Origin: Nocardia salmonicida NBRC 13393
Lineage (GTDB): Bacteria; Actinomycetota; Actinomycetes; Mycobacteriales; Mycobacteriaceae
DNA length: 64,000 nucleotides
Direction of reading: 5' to 3'
NCBI RefSeq assembly: GCF_001613085.1
Contig: NZ_BDBR01000037.1
Location: 1 to 64,000, forward strand
Numbering within the stretch: the first letter of the stretch is position 1; the number at the start of each line of letters is the position of its first letter. The notes under the pieces are model-generated. The model had not been told where the DNA came from. It saw only the letters and a list, made by a program, of their open reading frames with translations, and ran no database searches. Made by a program: the position numbers and the translations under genes. This document shows positions 8,989 to 16,739 of the stretch, one piece after another.

Positions 8989-9954
8989 CTAGGCGATGTC
9001 GAACGCGGCACGCAGGGTCGCGATCGCCTGGGCCACGGCCGCTTTTGCGGCGTGAGTGTCGTGCATAGAGTTGACCATCACGAAATCGTGGATGATCGCC
9101 CCGTAGCGCACCTGAGTCACCGCTACGCCTGCCGTGCGCAGCTTTGCGGCGAAGGCCTCGCCCTCATCGCGCAGGACATCGGCTTCGCCGGTGATCACGA
9201 GCGCGGGCGGCAGTCCGGCCAACTGTTCGGTGCTCGCCCGCAACGGCGACGCGGTGATCTGGGCTCGGTCCTCCGCGCTGGTGGTGTACTGGTCCCAGAA
9301 CCACTTCATCCCCTCACGGGTGAGGAAATAGCCTTCCGCGAACTCCTGGTAGGAGTCGGTGTCGAAATTGGCGTCGGTGACCGGATAGAACAGCACCTGC
9401 TGCACGAAGGAGACGTCGCCACGCTCCTTGGCCATCAGGGTCAGCGCGATGGCCATATTGCCGCCGACCGAATCGCCCGCGATCGCGATGCGTGACCGGT
9501 CGAGCCCCTTGTCGCCGCCATGAGCGGCGACCCATGTCGCGACGGCGTAGGACTGTTCGTTGGCCACCGGATACCGCACCTCGGGAGAGCGGTCGTATTC
9601 GGGAAACACGACGGCCGCGTGCACGCCGACGGCGAGGTCGCGCACCAGCCGGTCGTGGGTGTGCGCGTCACCGAACACCCAGCCCGCGCCATGGGTGTAG
9701 ACGATGACGGGCAACGTCTCGGTCGAGCCACGAGGCTTGACGATCCGCACCCGCACCGAGCCGGTCGGGCCGCCCTCGACGGTGATCCACTCCTCGTCGA
9801 TCTCGGGCTTGGAGATCGGCGAATCCTGAACCGAATCCACCGCCTTGCGCCCCTCTTCCGGGGTCAGTTGGTACAGGAACGGCGGTTGCGACGTCGCATC
9901 GACGAACTCCTGTGCTGCCTGCTCGAGCGAGATACCCAACGGATTGCCTGACAT
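8989..9954 (-). CDS. Alpha/beta hydrolase, hormone-sensitive-lipase family
   Basis: A 321-residue esterase/lipase of the HSL group. The oxyanion-hole motif appears as YTHGAGWVFGD near residues 88-98 (HGAG in place of the usual HGGG), the nucleophile elbow is GDSVGG near residue 160, the acid is in GEADVLRDEGEAF and the histidine in IIHDFVMVN. No signal peptide. Forty bases upstream on the same strand is another small hydrolase gene, and this gene has GAGAAGG before its ATG, so the two are likely co-transcribed. Substrates of this family are usually short acyl esters; the particular one is unknown. Confidence 0.85.
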   Translation of the reverse strand: MSGNPLGISLEQAAQEFVDATSQPPFLYQLTPEEGRKAVDSVQDSPISKPEIDEEWITVEGGPTGSVRVRIVKPRGSTETLPVIVYTHGAGWVFGDAHTHDRLVRDLAVGVHAAVVFPEYDRSPEVRYPVANEQSYAVATWVAAHGGDKGLDRSRIAIAGDSVGGNMAIALTLMAKERGDVSFVQQVLFYPVTDANFDTDSYQEFAEGYFLTREGMKWFWDQYTTSAEDRAQITASPLRASTEQLAGLPPALVITGEADVLRDEGEAFAAKLRTAGVAVTQVRYGAIIHDFVMVNSMHDTHAAKAAVAQAIATLRAAFDIA

Positions 9955-9994
9955 GATGACGCCCTTCTCTCGTAGTGGTGAACGGTGGTGCTGG

Positions 9995-10708
9995 TCAGCT
10001 CAATTCGGCGACAGCGTCGGTGATCACTTTCGTGACCTGCTCGGGGTGGGTCTGCATCACCAGGTGCGGTGCGTCGATCTCGATTACCGAACGCACGCCG
10101 GCCCGCTTGTATCCGAAGCGTTCGACCGCCGGATTGATCGTGCGGTCGGCGCTGGACACGATTCCCCAGCCGGGCTTCGTCTTCCACGCAGCGGCGGTAG
10201 CGGCTTCGCCGAACGCGATGGCCGAGAGCGGGCGCTGGGAGACCGCGAGCACCTGCGCCTTCACGGTATCGAGGCCGGCGGCGAATACCGCGCCGAACGC
10301 GTCGATGTCGACCGACACATCCGTTCCCGGTGTATCACCATCGGTCGGGTAGGGCGCGTAAACCAAATTGGCCGCCAGATCGGAATCCGGAAAACCGCCC
10401 TGCAATTGGCCGAGACTCTCGCCTTCATCTAGTGCGTATCCGGAGACATAGACCAGACCGACGACATTATCGGCGACACCGGCGACAGTGATGACCGCAC
10501 CGCCGTAGGAGTGCCCGACGAGCAGTACCGGTCCCTCGATCTGCTCGACGAAGGACTTGATGTAGGTCGCGTCGGCGGACAAGCTCCGGTTGAAGATCGG
10601 CGGCGCCAGCACCCGATGACCGACGGCGAGTAGCCGCTCGGTGACCGGGGACCAGCTGGACGCATCGGCGAAGGCGCCGTGCACGAGAACAATGGTCGGC
10701 GATGACAT
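9995..10708 (-). CDS. Small alpha/beta hydrolase
   Basis: A 237-residue alpha/beta hydrolase starting at MSSPTIVLVHGAFADASSW, the usual first strand and oxyanion loop of the plant-esterase/HNL-like group. The nucleophile elbow is GHSYGG near residue 83, and the histidine is in IDAPHLVMQTHPEQV near the C-terminus. An in-frame start 27 codons upstream would add a low-complexity leader, so the internal ATG is preferred. It precedes the HSL-type hydrolase by 40 bases and follows the GlxA regulator gene by about 130 bases, all on the minus strand, which suggests a regulated set of hydrolases. Confidence 0.8.
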   Translation of the reverse strand: MSSPTIVLVHGAFADASSWSPVTERLLAVGHRVLAPPIFNRSLSADATYIKSFVEQIEGPVLLVGHSYGGAVITVAGVADNVVGLVYVSGYALDEGESLGQLQGGFPDSDLAANLVYAPYPTDGDTPGTDVSVDIDAFGAVFAAGLDTVKAQVLAVSQRPLSAIAFGEAATAAAWKTKPGWGIVSSADRTINPAVERFGYKRAGVRSVIEIDAPHLVMQTHPEQVTKVITDAVAELS

Positions 10709-10837
10709 CGGATGGGGCTCCAATACTGGGCTACGTGAAGGGGCGAGCGATCCCGTCGAAGCGGTTGCTGTACCCCAATCAGTCTTCACCGGTCAACCCG
10801 TCACGCGCCCCCCTCAACAGGCCGCAAAAGCCTCCGA

Positions 10838-11854
10838 TCAGGACACGGCCCGCGTATCCGCGACCTCGACCAGGTCGGTGGAGCTGGTGGATCGGAACCG
10901 TTGCTGATATTTGCTGGGCGATATGCCCAGCCGTGCGACGAACGCGCGCCGCAACGCTTCACTGCTGCCGTACCCCGCGGCCATCGCCGCCTCTGTCACG
11001 CTGCAGCCGGTATGCAGTATGTCCCTGGCCATGCCGAATCGGATGAACGCGACGTATTCGGCGGGTGAGCGTTCGAGTTCGGTACGGAACAGCCGGGTCA
11101 GGTGCCGAACGCTGACCCTGGCATGGGCCGCCAGACTCTGCACGGTATGCGGAAATGCGGGATCCGCGCAGATCAGATCGACAACGCCGCGCAGCAATGG
11201 GCTGCGCGGGGTCGGGCCGCTCAGTGACGCCGAGAATTGCGATTGCCCGCCCGCCCGCTGCATGTACACCACCAGCGACTGCGCCACCTGGCGGGCTAGA
11301 TCGGCTCCGTGGTCCTCCTCGAGCAGCGCGAGCGCGAGATCCATACCAGCCGCCACGCCCGCCGAGCTGTACAGGTTGCCGTCGCGGACGAAAATCGCAT
11401 CCGGTTCGACCGCGATCGCGGGGAACCGTCTCGCCAAGTCGCCCGCGAACTTCCAGTGGGTCGTCGCGCGCCTGCCGTCGAGTAGTCCGAGCTCTGCCAG
11501 CACATACGCCCCGCTACAGATCGATGCCACGCGCCGGGTCTTCCCGATCAGGTGCCGCGTCGCTGCCAACAACTCGGATGTCACGAACTTCTCGGGCGGC
11601 AGTTCACTGCCCGGTATGACGACCGTATCGAACCGATCGGCATCGGCCGCGGCGCAGCCGACCTGAACGCGCGCCCCGATCGAGGTCTGCACATCGCGAC
11701 CATCCGCCGAGATCAGGACTACTTCGTAGCGCGGCACGGCTTGATTCGCTTCGACGAACACCTCTGCAGGCCCGACGAAATCCAGCATCTTGACGCCGTC
11801 GAACACCACAACGCCGACCCGCTTGCGGGGCACTTCAGCGAATATTGAGGACAT
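10838..11854 (-). CDS. GlxA-type AraC family regulator with DJ-1/PfpI domain
   Basis: A 338-residue regulator. Residues ~10-175 form a DJ-1/PfpI-like domain (VGVVVFDGVKMLDFVGPAEVF, then the nucleophile-elbow-like ICSGAYVLAELGLLDGR and ATTHW). Residues ~235-320 form a double helix-turn-helix AraC domain (HARVSVRHLTRLFRTELERSPAEYV and VTEAAMAAGYGSSEALRRAFVARLG). The ATG at 11854 was chosen because the conserved domain starts right after it; a longer ORF upstream has no recognisable content. An ATG three codons earlier is an alternative. The closest downstream gene on the same strand is the hydrolase at 10708, a plausible target. Ligand unknown. Confidence 0.85.
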   Translation of the reverse strand: MSSIFAEVPRKRVGVVVFDGVKMLDFVGPAEVFVEANQAVPRYEVVLISADGRDVQTSIGARVQVGCAAADADRFDTVVIPGSELPPEKFVTSELLAATRHLIGKTRRVASICSGAYVLAELGLLDGRRATTHWKFAGDLARRFPAIAVEPDAIFVRDGNLYSSAGVAAGMDLALALLEEDHGADLARQVAQSLVVYMQRAGGQSQFSASLSGPTPRSPLLRGVVDLICADPAFPHTVQSLAAHARVSVRHLTRLFRTELERSPAEYVAFIRFGMARDILHTGCSVTEAAMAAGYGSSEALRRAFVARLGISPSKYQQRFRSTSSTDLVEVADTRAVS

Positions 11855-12139
11855 GGCAACCATTATTCTGCAGTCACGCCTGACGCGTACGGCGACCCTC
11901 GCCGAACCGGGGGCCGAGAGCACGGCCTCGCAAACGAACTGGGCCCGGCGCTCGCAGTAGCGTGTGGCAAACATCCCTCCAGCTCCCTCGACCGAGTCGG
12001 AAATCGACGGACCATTCGATTGAATGACCAGTTGAAAAGGTCTCTGCAACGGACACCATGGCGCCATCGCGGATGTGTCGAGTAACACTTCCGATCAACT
12101 AGCGATCTTTCAGACAACATCGATTTCAGGAGGTTCGAC

Positions 12140-12457
12140 ATGCTTTCTGCGAAGAGACTCGCTGCTGGCGCCGTTGTTGTCACCGCCACTGCTGCCGCTG
12201 CGCTCGTCGGTGGCGGCGTAGCCCAAGCCGACGTACCGGTGTGGCAGGCCAACTGCCACGTGTACAACGTCTTCAACACCGGCGGGATGGCCAACTGCGA
12301 ACTGCCGACCTGGCATCAAGTGAAGCTCACCTGTGTCGCGTGGCCCGTGCCGTTCGTCTACTGGAAGTACGGCCCCGCGCAGTACGGGCAGAACCAGTCC
12401 TGGGCAAGTTGCGACTCACTCAACGCGATGGTGGGGATCGAGGTCATCCAGGCGTAG
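12140..12457 (+). CDS. Small secreted protein, unknown function
   Basis: A 105-residue protein with a strong AGGAGG site before its ATG and a clear Sec signal peptide (MLSAKRLAAGAVVVTATAAAALVGGGVAQA, cleaved before DVPVW). The mature part is about 75 residues, rich in Trp, Tyr and Asn, with four cysteines that could form two disulfides. I do not recognise the family; small secreted proteins like this are common in Nocardia and related genera. It stands alone between a minus-strand regulator and a convergent kinase-like gene. Confidence 0.7.
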   Translation: MLSAKRLAAGAVVVTATAAAALVGGGVAQADVPVWQANCHVYNVFNTGGMANCELPTWHQVKLTCVAWPVPFVYWKYGPAQYGQNQSWASCDSLNAMVGIEVIQA

Positions 12458-12618
12458 TTCGGCTCAGCCGACCGAAGCAGCGAGTGCGCTGCCTCCCGCG
12501 CCGCCGTCACAGCAGGCTCGATCGGTATCGGACTGCGCGAAGCGGGCGACGGCGCGGGCGACGGTCGATCGAAGAGGATGTCGGCGTGGTTGCCGACTCC
12601 AGATCGAGCAATCTCGCT

Positions 12619-13158
12619 TCAGGCCAGCCGGTGCGTGCCGTCGGCCAGAACCCGTCTCACCCGGTCGGCAGTCTGCTCAGAATCCAGGCCCCCGGTGTCG
12701 AGCGTGTGCTGCTCGAGGTCTCCGATGTCGGAGAACGCGCCGTGCAAGCCGCTGATCGCTTCCAGATCCTTCAACGCGTCTCCTACGCGTTGCCTCGCGC
12801 GGGACACCGTGGTGGCCAAGTCAGGTCGCAGGACCACATAGGAAATGGCCGGCCCACCGTCGTCGGCGAGCGCCCGAAACTGCGGCAGGAACCATGGCCC
12901 CACAATCCCGTCGACGATGACGTCGTAGCCGCCGCGTGCGTAGGCCGCGACTGTCACGACGATCGCCTCGATCACCACCTCGTTCTGCCGGTGCGCTTCC
13001 GGAAGGAACGGCAGGACGAATCCGGTGCGGATCGACCGGTAGAACAGGTCGGTCTCGAGATGCACCGTCGGAGCACCCGCCGCATCGGCGAGAAGGCGGG
13101 CGACAGTCGTCTTTCCCGCAGCGGGTGGGCCGGTCACGATGATCACTTCGCCACTCAT
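12619..13158 (-). CDS. P-loop AAA/kinase-like protein
   Basis: A 179-residue P-loop NTPase. The Walker A motif GPPAAGKTT is at residues ~10-18, a shikimate-kinase or chloramphenicol-phosphotransferase-like strand VHLETDLFYRSI follows, and DVIVDGIVGPWFLPQF gives the second acidic strand; RARQRVGD near residue 120 resembles a LID arginine region. This is the AAA_33/zeta-toxin-like small-molecule kinase superfamily. Starting at MSGEVIIVTG is natural since the P-loop follows at once; the longer in-frame ORF runs through an AT-rich promoter-like stretch. No antitoxin-like neighbour is seen, so a toxin role is not supported. Confidence 0.75.
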   Translation of the reverse strand: MSGEVIIVTGPPAAGKTTVARLLADAAGAPTVHLETDLFYRSIRTGFVLPFLPEAHRQNEVVIEAIVVTVAAYARGGYDVIVDGIVGPWFLPQFRALADDGGPAISYVVLRPDLATTVSRARQRVGDALKDLEAISGLHGAFSDIGDLEQHTLDTGGLDSEQTADRVRRVLADGTHRLA

Positions 13159-13529
13159 GCACACGGACCCTAGCCAGCCCACCAGGCAAGAACCAGTCTT
13201 TTTCTTCTCCTCTTGTCCGAAAACAGAATTCATGAATTGCCCAGGTGCCGCGGGTAGTAGTAAACGTCGCACTACAAGCGTAGGCTCGATTCGGCTCTCC
13301 AGCAGAGGCGAGAATATATTCGCCTCCCGAAACTGCCATTCGTAAATATCTCGGCAGCAACGGATTACAGCTGGCGGCGGCCCGATCACTGCGATCACCC
13401 GTGAATGCGCCGCGACGCGCTGGGCATTCACCTTGATTCCGACCGTATCGGCCGATCGATGATGCGCGCGCCCCCGATGGCCGATTTCGCTATATCGGCC
13501 GCAGCGTTCGACAATAGAGGAGCATTATT
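13159..13529. other. Divergent intergenic region with 12-bp palindrome
   Basis: The 371 bases between the kinase-like gene and the glycine-rich protein gene hold no convincing ORF. It is AT-rich for this genome and contains a perfect palindrome AATTCATGAATT at 13227-13238, a likely regulator binding site or chance restriction-like palindrome, plus promoter-like AT stretches on both sides. Nothing else is recognised. Confidence 0.45.
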
Positions 13530-14240
13530 GTGCCAAGAACTCGCAGCGCACGGACCTGTATCGCCGCACTGTTCGGCGGTCTCGTCCTGACCACCAGCGC
13601 CATGATCGCCGTGGCACCGCCCGCATTCGCCGCCTGCAACACCGTGAACGGCGCCGATGGCGCTCCCGGCACCGCCTCGCAGCCTGCCGGTGGCAGTGGC
13701 GGCAACGGCAGCCAAGGCACCGAGAACTGCCCGGGTGGTCACGGCGGCAACGGCGGCATCGGCTACGGCGGCGGGGTGGGCGGGGCGGGCGGCAACGGCG
13801 GTAGTGGTGGACTCGGCGTTCTGGGTGCGGGCGGGCTCGGCGGAAACGGCGGACTCGGTGGTCCCGACGGCGGATCCGGTGACGCAGGCGGCGAAGGCGG
13901 CAACGGCGGTGCGGGCGCGACCGGCGCCACGGGCACCGACGGGGCGTCCGGCGGCAACGGCGGCGTCGGCGGCGACGCTCTTGCCGTCGATACCGGCGGC
14001 GCGGGCGGCAAGGCAGGCAACGGCGGCGACGCCTCGGGCGCGAACAACAGCGGCGGCGCGGGCGCGCACGGCGGCACCGGCGGCACCGGAATCCTCGGTA
14101 CCGGCGGGGCCGGAGGAGACGGCGGCAACGGCGGGGCCCAGACCGGCAACGGCACCCTCGGCGCTTGCGGCACCGCGGGCAGCGGCGGCGCGGGCCTGGT
14201 CAACGGCGCTCCCGGAAACGCGGGCACCGGCGACTGCTGA
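13530..14240 (+). CDS. Secreted glycine-rich GGNGG-repeat protein
   Basis: A 236-residue exported protein starting with GTG behind AGAGGAG. The signal peptide ends at about residue 34 (IAVAPPAFA before ACNTVNG). The rest is about 40% glycine in tandem GGxGGNGG/GxxGGxGGxGG units, with alanine, asparagine and aspartate, and a cysteine-containing N-terminal and C-terminal edge (ENC, ACGTAG, TGDC). The composition is like the PGRS region of mycobacterial PE_PGRS proteins, but the PE domain is absent and an ordinary signal peptide is present instead. It is followed by a perfect hairpin terminator. A structural or cell-surface role is a guess. The codon use is normal for the genome. Confidence 0.7.
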   Translation: MPRTRSARTCIAALFGGLVLTTSAMIAVAPPAFAACNTVNGADGAPGTASQPAGGSGGNGSQGTENCPGGHGGNGGIGYGGGVGGAGGNGGSGGLGVLGAGGLGGNGGLGGPDGGSGDAGGEGGNGGAGATGATGTDGASGGNGGVGGDALAVDTGGAGGKAGNGGDASGANNSGGAGAHGGTGGTGILGTGGAGGDGGNGGAQTGNGTLGACGTAGSGGAGLVNGAPGNAGTGDC

Positions 14241-14253
14241 CAGCCGACCCATC

Positions 14254-14289
14254 CCGAACCACACCCACACTCGCGCGGGTGTGGTTCGG
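14254..14289. terminator. Perfect 13-bp stem terminator-like hairpin
   Basis: CCGAACCACACCC (14254-14266) pairs completely with GGGTGTGGTTCGG (14277-14289) across a 10-base loop, starting 14 bases after the stop of the glycine-rich protein gene. No T tract follows. It may also serve the convergent CinA gene. Confidence 0.65.
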
Positions 14290-14340
14290 CGTCGGGATTA
14301 CGGACCGAAATCCGAAGGGTTCCACAGGCTTCCGCCGGTC

Positions 14341-14859
14341 TCAGGGCTGCAGCTCAGGCCCGGTACCAGCTCCCGACGGCGAGTCGCCGTCAATGTCTTG
14401 CGAGTGAACCGCTTTCGCCATCGACAGCAGCAACTCGATCGCGTACTGCACCGATAGAGCGACAACTTCCGCCGGATCACCGTCGTATTGCCGGTGACTC
14501 GCCCGCGCATCGCTGCGCGAAACCACACAGAACCACACCGAACCGGCAGCCTCGCCGTCCTGCGGATCAGGGCCGCCGACACCGGTGGTGGCGACAGCGA
14601 TGTCCGCGTCCATCAGCGATCGCACTCCCTCGGCCATCGCTCTCGCCGCGGTCTCGGACACCACCGGCACATCAGGAACCCCGAGTACGTGCCGTTTGAC
14701 CTCTGCGGCATAGGCGACGACCCCGCCACGAAACCACACCGCGGAATCCGGTGCGGCCCCCAACGCCGTGGCAACGTTGCCCGCGGTCAACGATTCGGCG
14801 ACAGCGACCGTCACCCCACACCGTTCGGCAACCTCAGCAAGCTGATCTGCCACGACCAT
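14341..14859 (-). CDS. CinA-like nicotinamide-nucleotide amidohydrolase domain protein
   Basis: A 172-residue CinA C-terminal domain protein (PncC type). The diagnostic motif VAVAESLTAGNVATALG is at residues 19-35 with the catalytic serine in ESLT, and VATTGVGGPDPQDGEAAGSVWF is at about 92-113. PncC deamidates nicotinamide mononucleotide to nicotinic acid mononucleotide in NAD recycling. The N-terminal MoaB-like domain of full CinA is absent, as in many bacterial stand-alone versions. It is convergent with the glycine-rich gene and divergent from the NUDIX gene. Confidence 0.85.
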   Translation of the reverse strand: MVVADQLAEVAERCGVTVAVAESLTAGNVATALGAAPDSAVWFRGGVVAYAAEVKRHVLGVPDVPVVSETAARAMAEGVRSLMDADIAVATTGVGGPDPQDGEAAGSVWFCVVSRSDARASHRQYDGDPAEVVALSVQYAIELLLSMAKAVHSQDIDGDSPSGAGTGPELQP

Positions 14860-15002
14860 GATCTGTTTCTCCCTTCGCGCGGACTCTCGCTTCGATCGTC
14901 ACCGTGGCTCCGAGGTTACGTCGCTTCCCCGAATCGTTGCCTATGACCTTCGGAGAGTTCGACAGCAAACCTGCGTAGTGAGCGCGGATAGTGTTGTGCC
15001 TC

Positions 15003-15485
15003 ATGAAGTCCGAACGAATTGAAGACATTGCGAGGTTCCCACGCAAACGGATGGGCGCAGGTGCGTTGTTCGTCGACGAGTTGAACCGGGTACTGCTCGT
15101 CGAACCGACCTATAAGGACTATTGGGAGATTCCGGGCGGTGTCGTGGAGGCCGGCGAATCGCCCTATACGGCCGTTGTCCGTGAAGTCCGCGAAGAACTC
15201 GGTCTCGACGTCTCGCCAGGGCGGCTGTTGGTGGTGGATCGCGTTCCGCCAGGCCTATATCCCGATGACAGAGTAATGATGATCTTCGACGGCACAGTGC
15301 TGACCGCCGACCAGATCTCGGCGATAACGCTTCAGGACGACGAACTTCGAAGCTGGGCATGGTGCGACGACGCCGAGATCGCAAAGCGGTTGCCGGACAT
15401 CATGTCTCGCCGCGTGGCAGCCGCACTTCGAGCCCGTAACCAGCGGTCATCGGCGTATCTGGAAGACGGATACGGTGTCGCCTGA
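15003..15485 (+). CDS. NUDIX hydrolase
   Basis: A 160-residue NUDIX protein. The Nudix box is complete: GGVVEAGESPYTAVVREVREELG, at residues ~49-71, with the REvREELG helix that binds the metal. The fold starts with GALFVDELNRVLLVEPTYKDYWEIPGG. Such enzymes hydrolyse nucleoside diphosphates linked to another moiety. The substrate is not evident. The ATG at 15003 is preferred over a TTG four codons earlier. It is divergent from the CinA gene, 143 bases apart. Confidence 0.85.
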   Translation: MKSERIEDIARFPRKRMGAGALFVDELNRVLLVEPTYKDYWEIPGGVVEAGESPYTAVVREVREELGLDVSPGRLLVVDRVPPGLYPDDRVMMIFDGTVLTADQISAITLQDDELRSWAWCDDAEIAKRLPDIMSRRVAAALRARNQRSSAYLEDGYGVA

Positions 15486-15527
15486 GACCGAGAACCGGCC
15501 ATGTGGGTACGACTGCCGAGGTCGTCG

Positions 15528-15863
15528 TCAGGTAAGCGGTGGTTGTAGGTGGTCCTTCGCGAATGCCGCGGTCACATAATCGACGAGATGAAGACGGAGG
15601 TCGGTGTGCCAGTCGGCGGAGAGATCGTCGAGAACCACACCGAGCGCCTTTTCGACTTCGTTCAATACGAAGGGAAGCGGAATGCGCTCCTGCGAACAGA
15701 CCTGTACCGCGTATTCCAATTGATCCACTACGTCGCGCAGATGAGCGGTCTCACTGTCATATGACTCGACATCTAAATCCGAGCCGCGTTCGACAATCCG
15801 TCCTATCTGATCATCGCCTTCGCCGTCGAGCGATCGCGGGGTATTGCTCATGTACTCGTCCAT
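15528..15863 (-). CDS. Hypothetical acidic protein
   Basis: A 111-residue acidic protein without signal peptide or membrane segment. The C-terminal two-thirds (ETAHLRDVVDQLEYAVQVCSQ through HLVDYVTAAFAKDHLQ) are predicted as amphipathic helices. I do not recognise a family. GGGGGTCG precedes the start. The opposite strand also has an open frame, but its basic, low-complexity translation makes this strand the better choice. It is convergent with the NUDIX gene and divergent from the duplicated-domain gene at 16164. Confidence 0.5.
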   Translation of the reverse strand: MDEYMSNTPRSLDGEGDDQIGRIVERGSDLDVESYDSETAHLRDVVDQLEYAVQVCSQERIPLPFVLNEVEKALGVVLDDLSADWHTDLRLHLVDYVTAAFAKDHLQPPLT

Positions 15864-16163
15864 CGACCCCCCTGTCGAACTTGTTCTGTGCCGGTGGTCA
15901 ACCTACCGAATATTCGCAGAAAACGGTTGGCTACCGAGGAAGTTATATGGCTAATTAGCGGCTACTAGTGGCGCATTTGTGAGCCGTACCAGCGAGCATG
16001 CCACTTGTGTGAGATAGATAACTGTCCGAAGAGGCCGGTTGAGGACTCGCACCCATCCATGTACCAGGGCACAGCGAACTCCGTCGGCGTTGTGAGCGTT
16101 GACCAACCCGTTCCGGTGGGCATCGCACGCGACCGCAACAGCGACGACCATCAGGAGGATCTT
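15864..16163. other. Divergent intergenic region with 10-bp palindrome
   Basis: About 300 bases with no convincing gene. The left half is AT-rich and contains the perfect palindrome GCTAATTAGC at 15950-15959, a possible operator for one of the flanking genes. An in-frame extension of the gene at 16164 runs back to 16005 but lacks a good ribosome binding site. Confidence 0.4.
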
Positions 16164-16739
16164 GTGACCAGTGCACTCGACGAGGTAGCGATAGCCAGTG
16201 TCCTCAAAACCGGCGAACGGGAGCTGCGCGTAGAGATCGCCGATCCCCACCAGGACCACACGACGCAACGCTGGCAGTGCACCTACCACGTCGAAGGTGC
16301 CCGAGCGCGCAGAGCCCACGGCCCGGACAGGTTGGCCGCCATCTACGCCGCACTGATCGATATTCCGAACGCGGCAGCCCGAGTCGGCTCGGCAGTCCGA
16401 CCGACCGACGCGGACCCGTCGAGAGAACCTGAGGCTCCTCTCCTACGTATCGGCGAGTCCGCAGGATCTGCGGCGAAGGCCAGAGAGTTCGGTTCGCAGC
16501 TGGGGGCACGGGCCGTCAACACGGCTGCCGGACCGGTGGTGATCACGATCGGACGGCCCCGCCAAGATCCCGATCGCCCCCAGACCTACCTGTGCCCGTT
16601 CCGTATCGATGAGCGCACCGAAGCCTTCGCGCAGGGATTCGACGGGATCCACGCGGTGATGGCGGCGATCCGCGATGTGGGCGCCATCCTGGGAATACCG
16701 CAGGACTGGCCTATGCCGAGCGCACCGACCCGCGGGTGA
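16164..16739 (+). CDS. Unknown protein with two copies of a DUF6968-like domain
   Basis: A 191-residue soluble protein. The GTG start at 16164 is preceded by AGGAGG at ideal spacing; an in-frame upstream ATG has no such site. The two halves resemble each other: residues ~20-75 (LRVEIADPHQDH, then QCTYHVEG, then DRLAAIYAALIDI) and ~125-185 (VVITIGRPRQDP, then LCPFRIDE, then DGIHAVMAAIRDV). Each half has a beta strand, a P-x-QD turn, a cysteine-containing strand and a helix of the form D-x-h-x-A-h-x-A-h-x-D-h. Single-copy proteins of this shape in actinobacteria are, as I recall, called DUF6968. Function unknown; no partner is obvious. Confidence 0.6.
   Translation: MTSALDEVAIASVLKTGERELRVEIADPHQDHTTQRWQCTYHVEGARARRAHGPDRLAAIYAALIDIPNAAARVGSAVRPTDADPSREPEAPLLRIGESAGSAAKAREFGSQLGARAVNTAAGPVVITIGRPRQDPDRPQTYLCPFRIDERTEAFAQGFDGIHAVMAAIRDVGAILGIPQDWPMPSAPTRG

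Noticed and set aside
12619..13158. Kinase-like P-loop protein considered as a zeta-type toxin
   Set aside because: No antitoxin-like neighbour and no toxin-specific motif is visible; left as a general small-molecule kinase-like protein.
13650..14230. Short tandem GGCGGC-type DNA repeats looked at as a CRISPR or satellite array
   Set aside because: Repeats are in-frame codons for Gly-Gly-Asn units with no unique spacers; they are explained by the glycine-rich protein.
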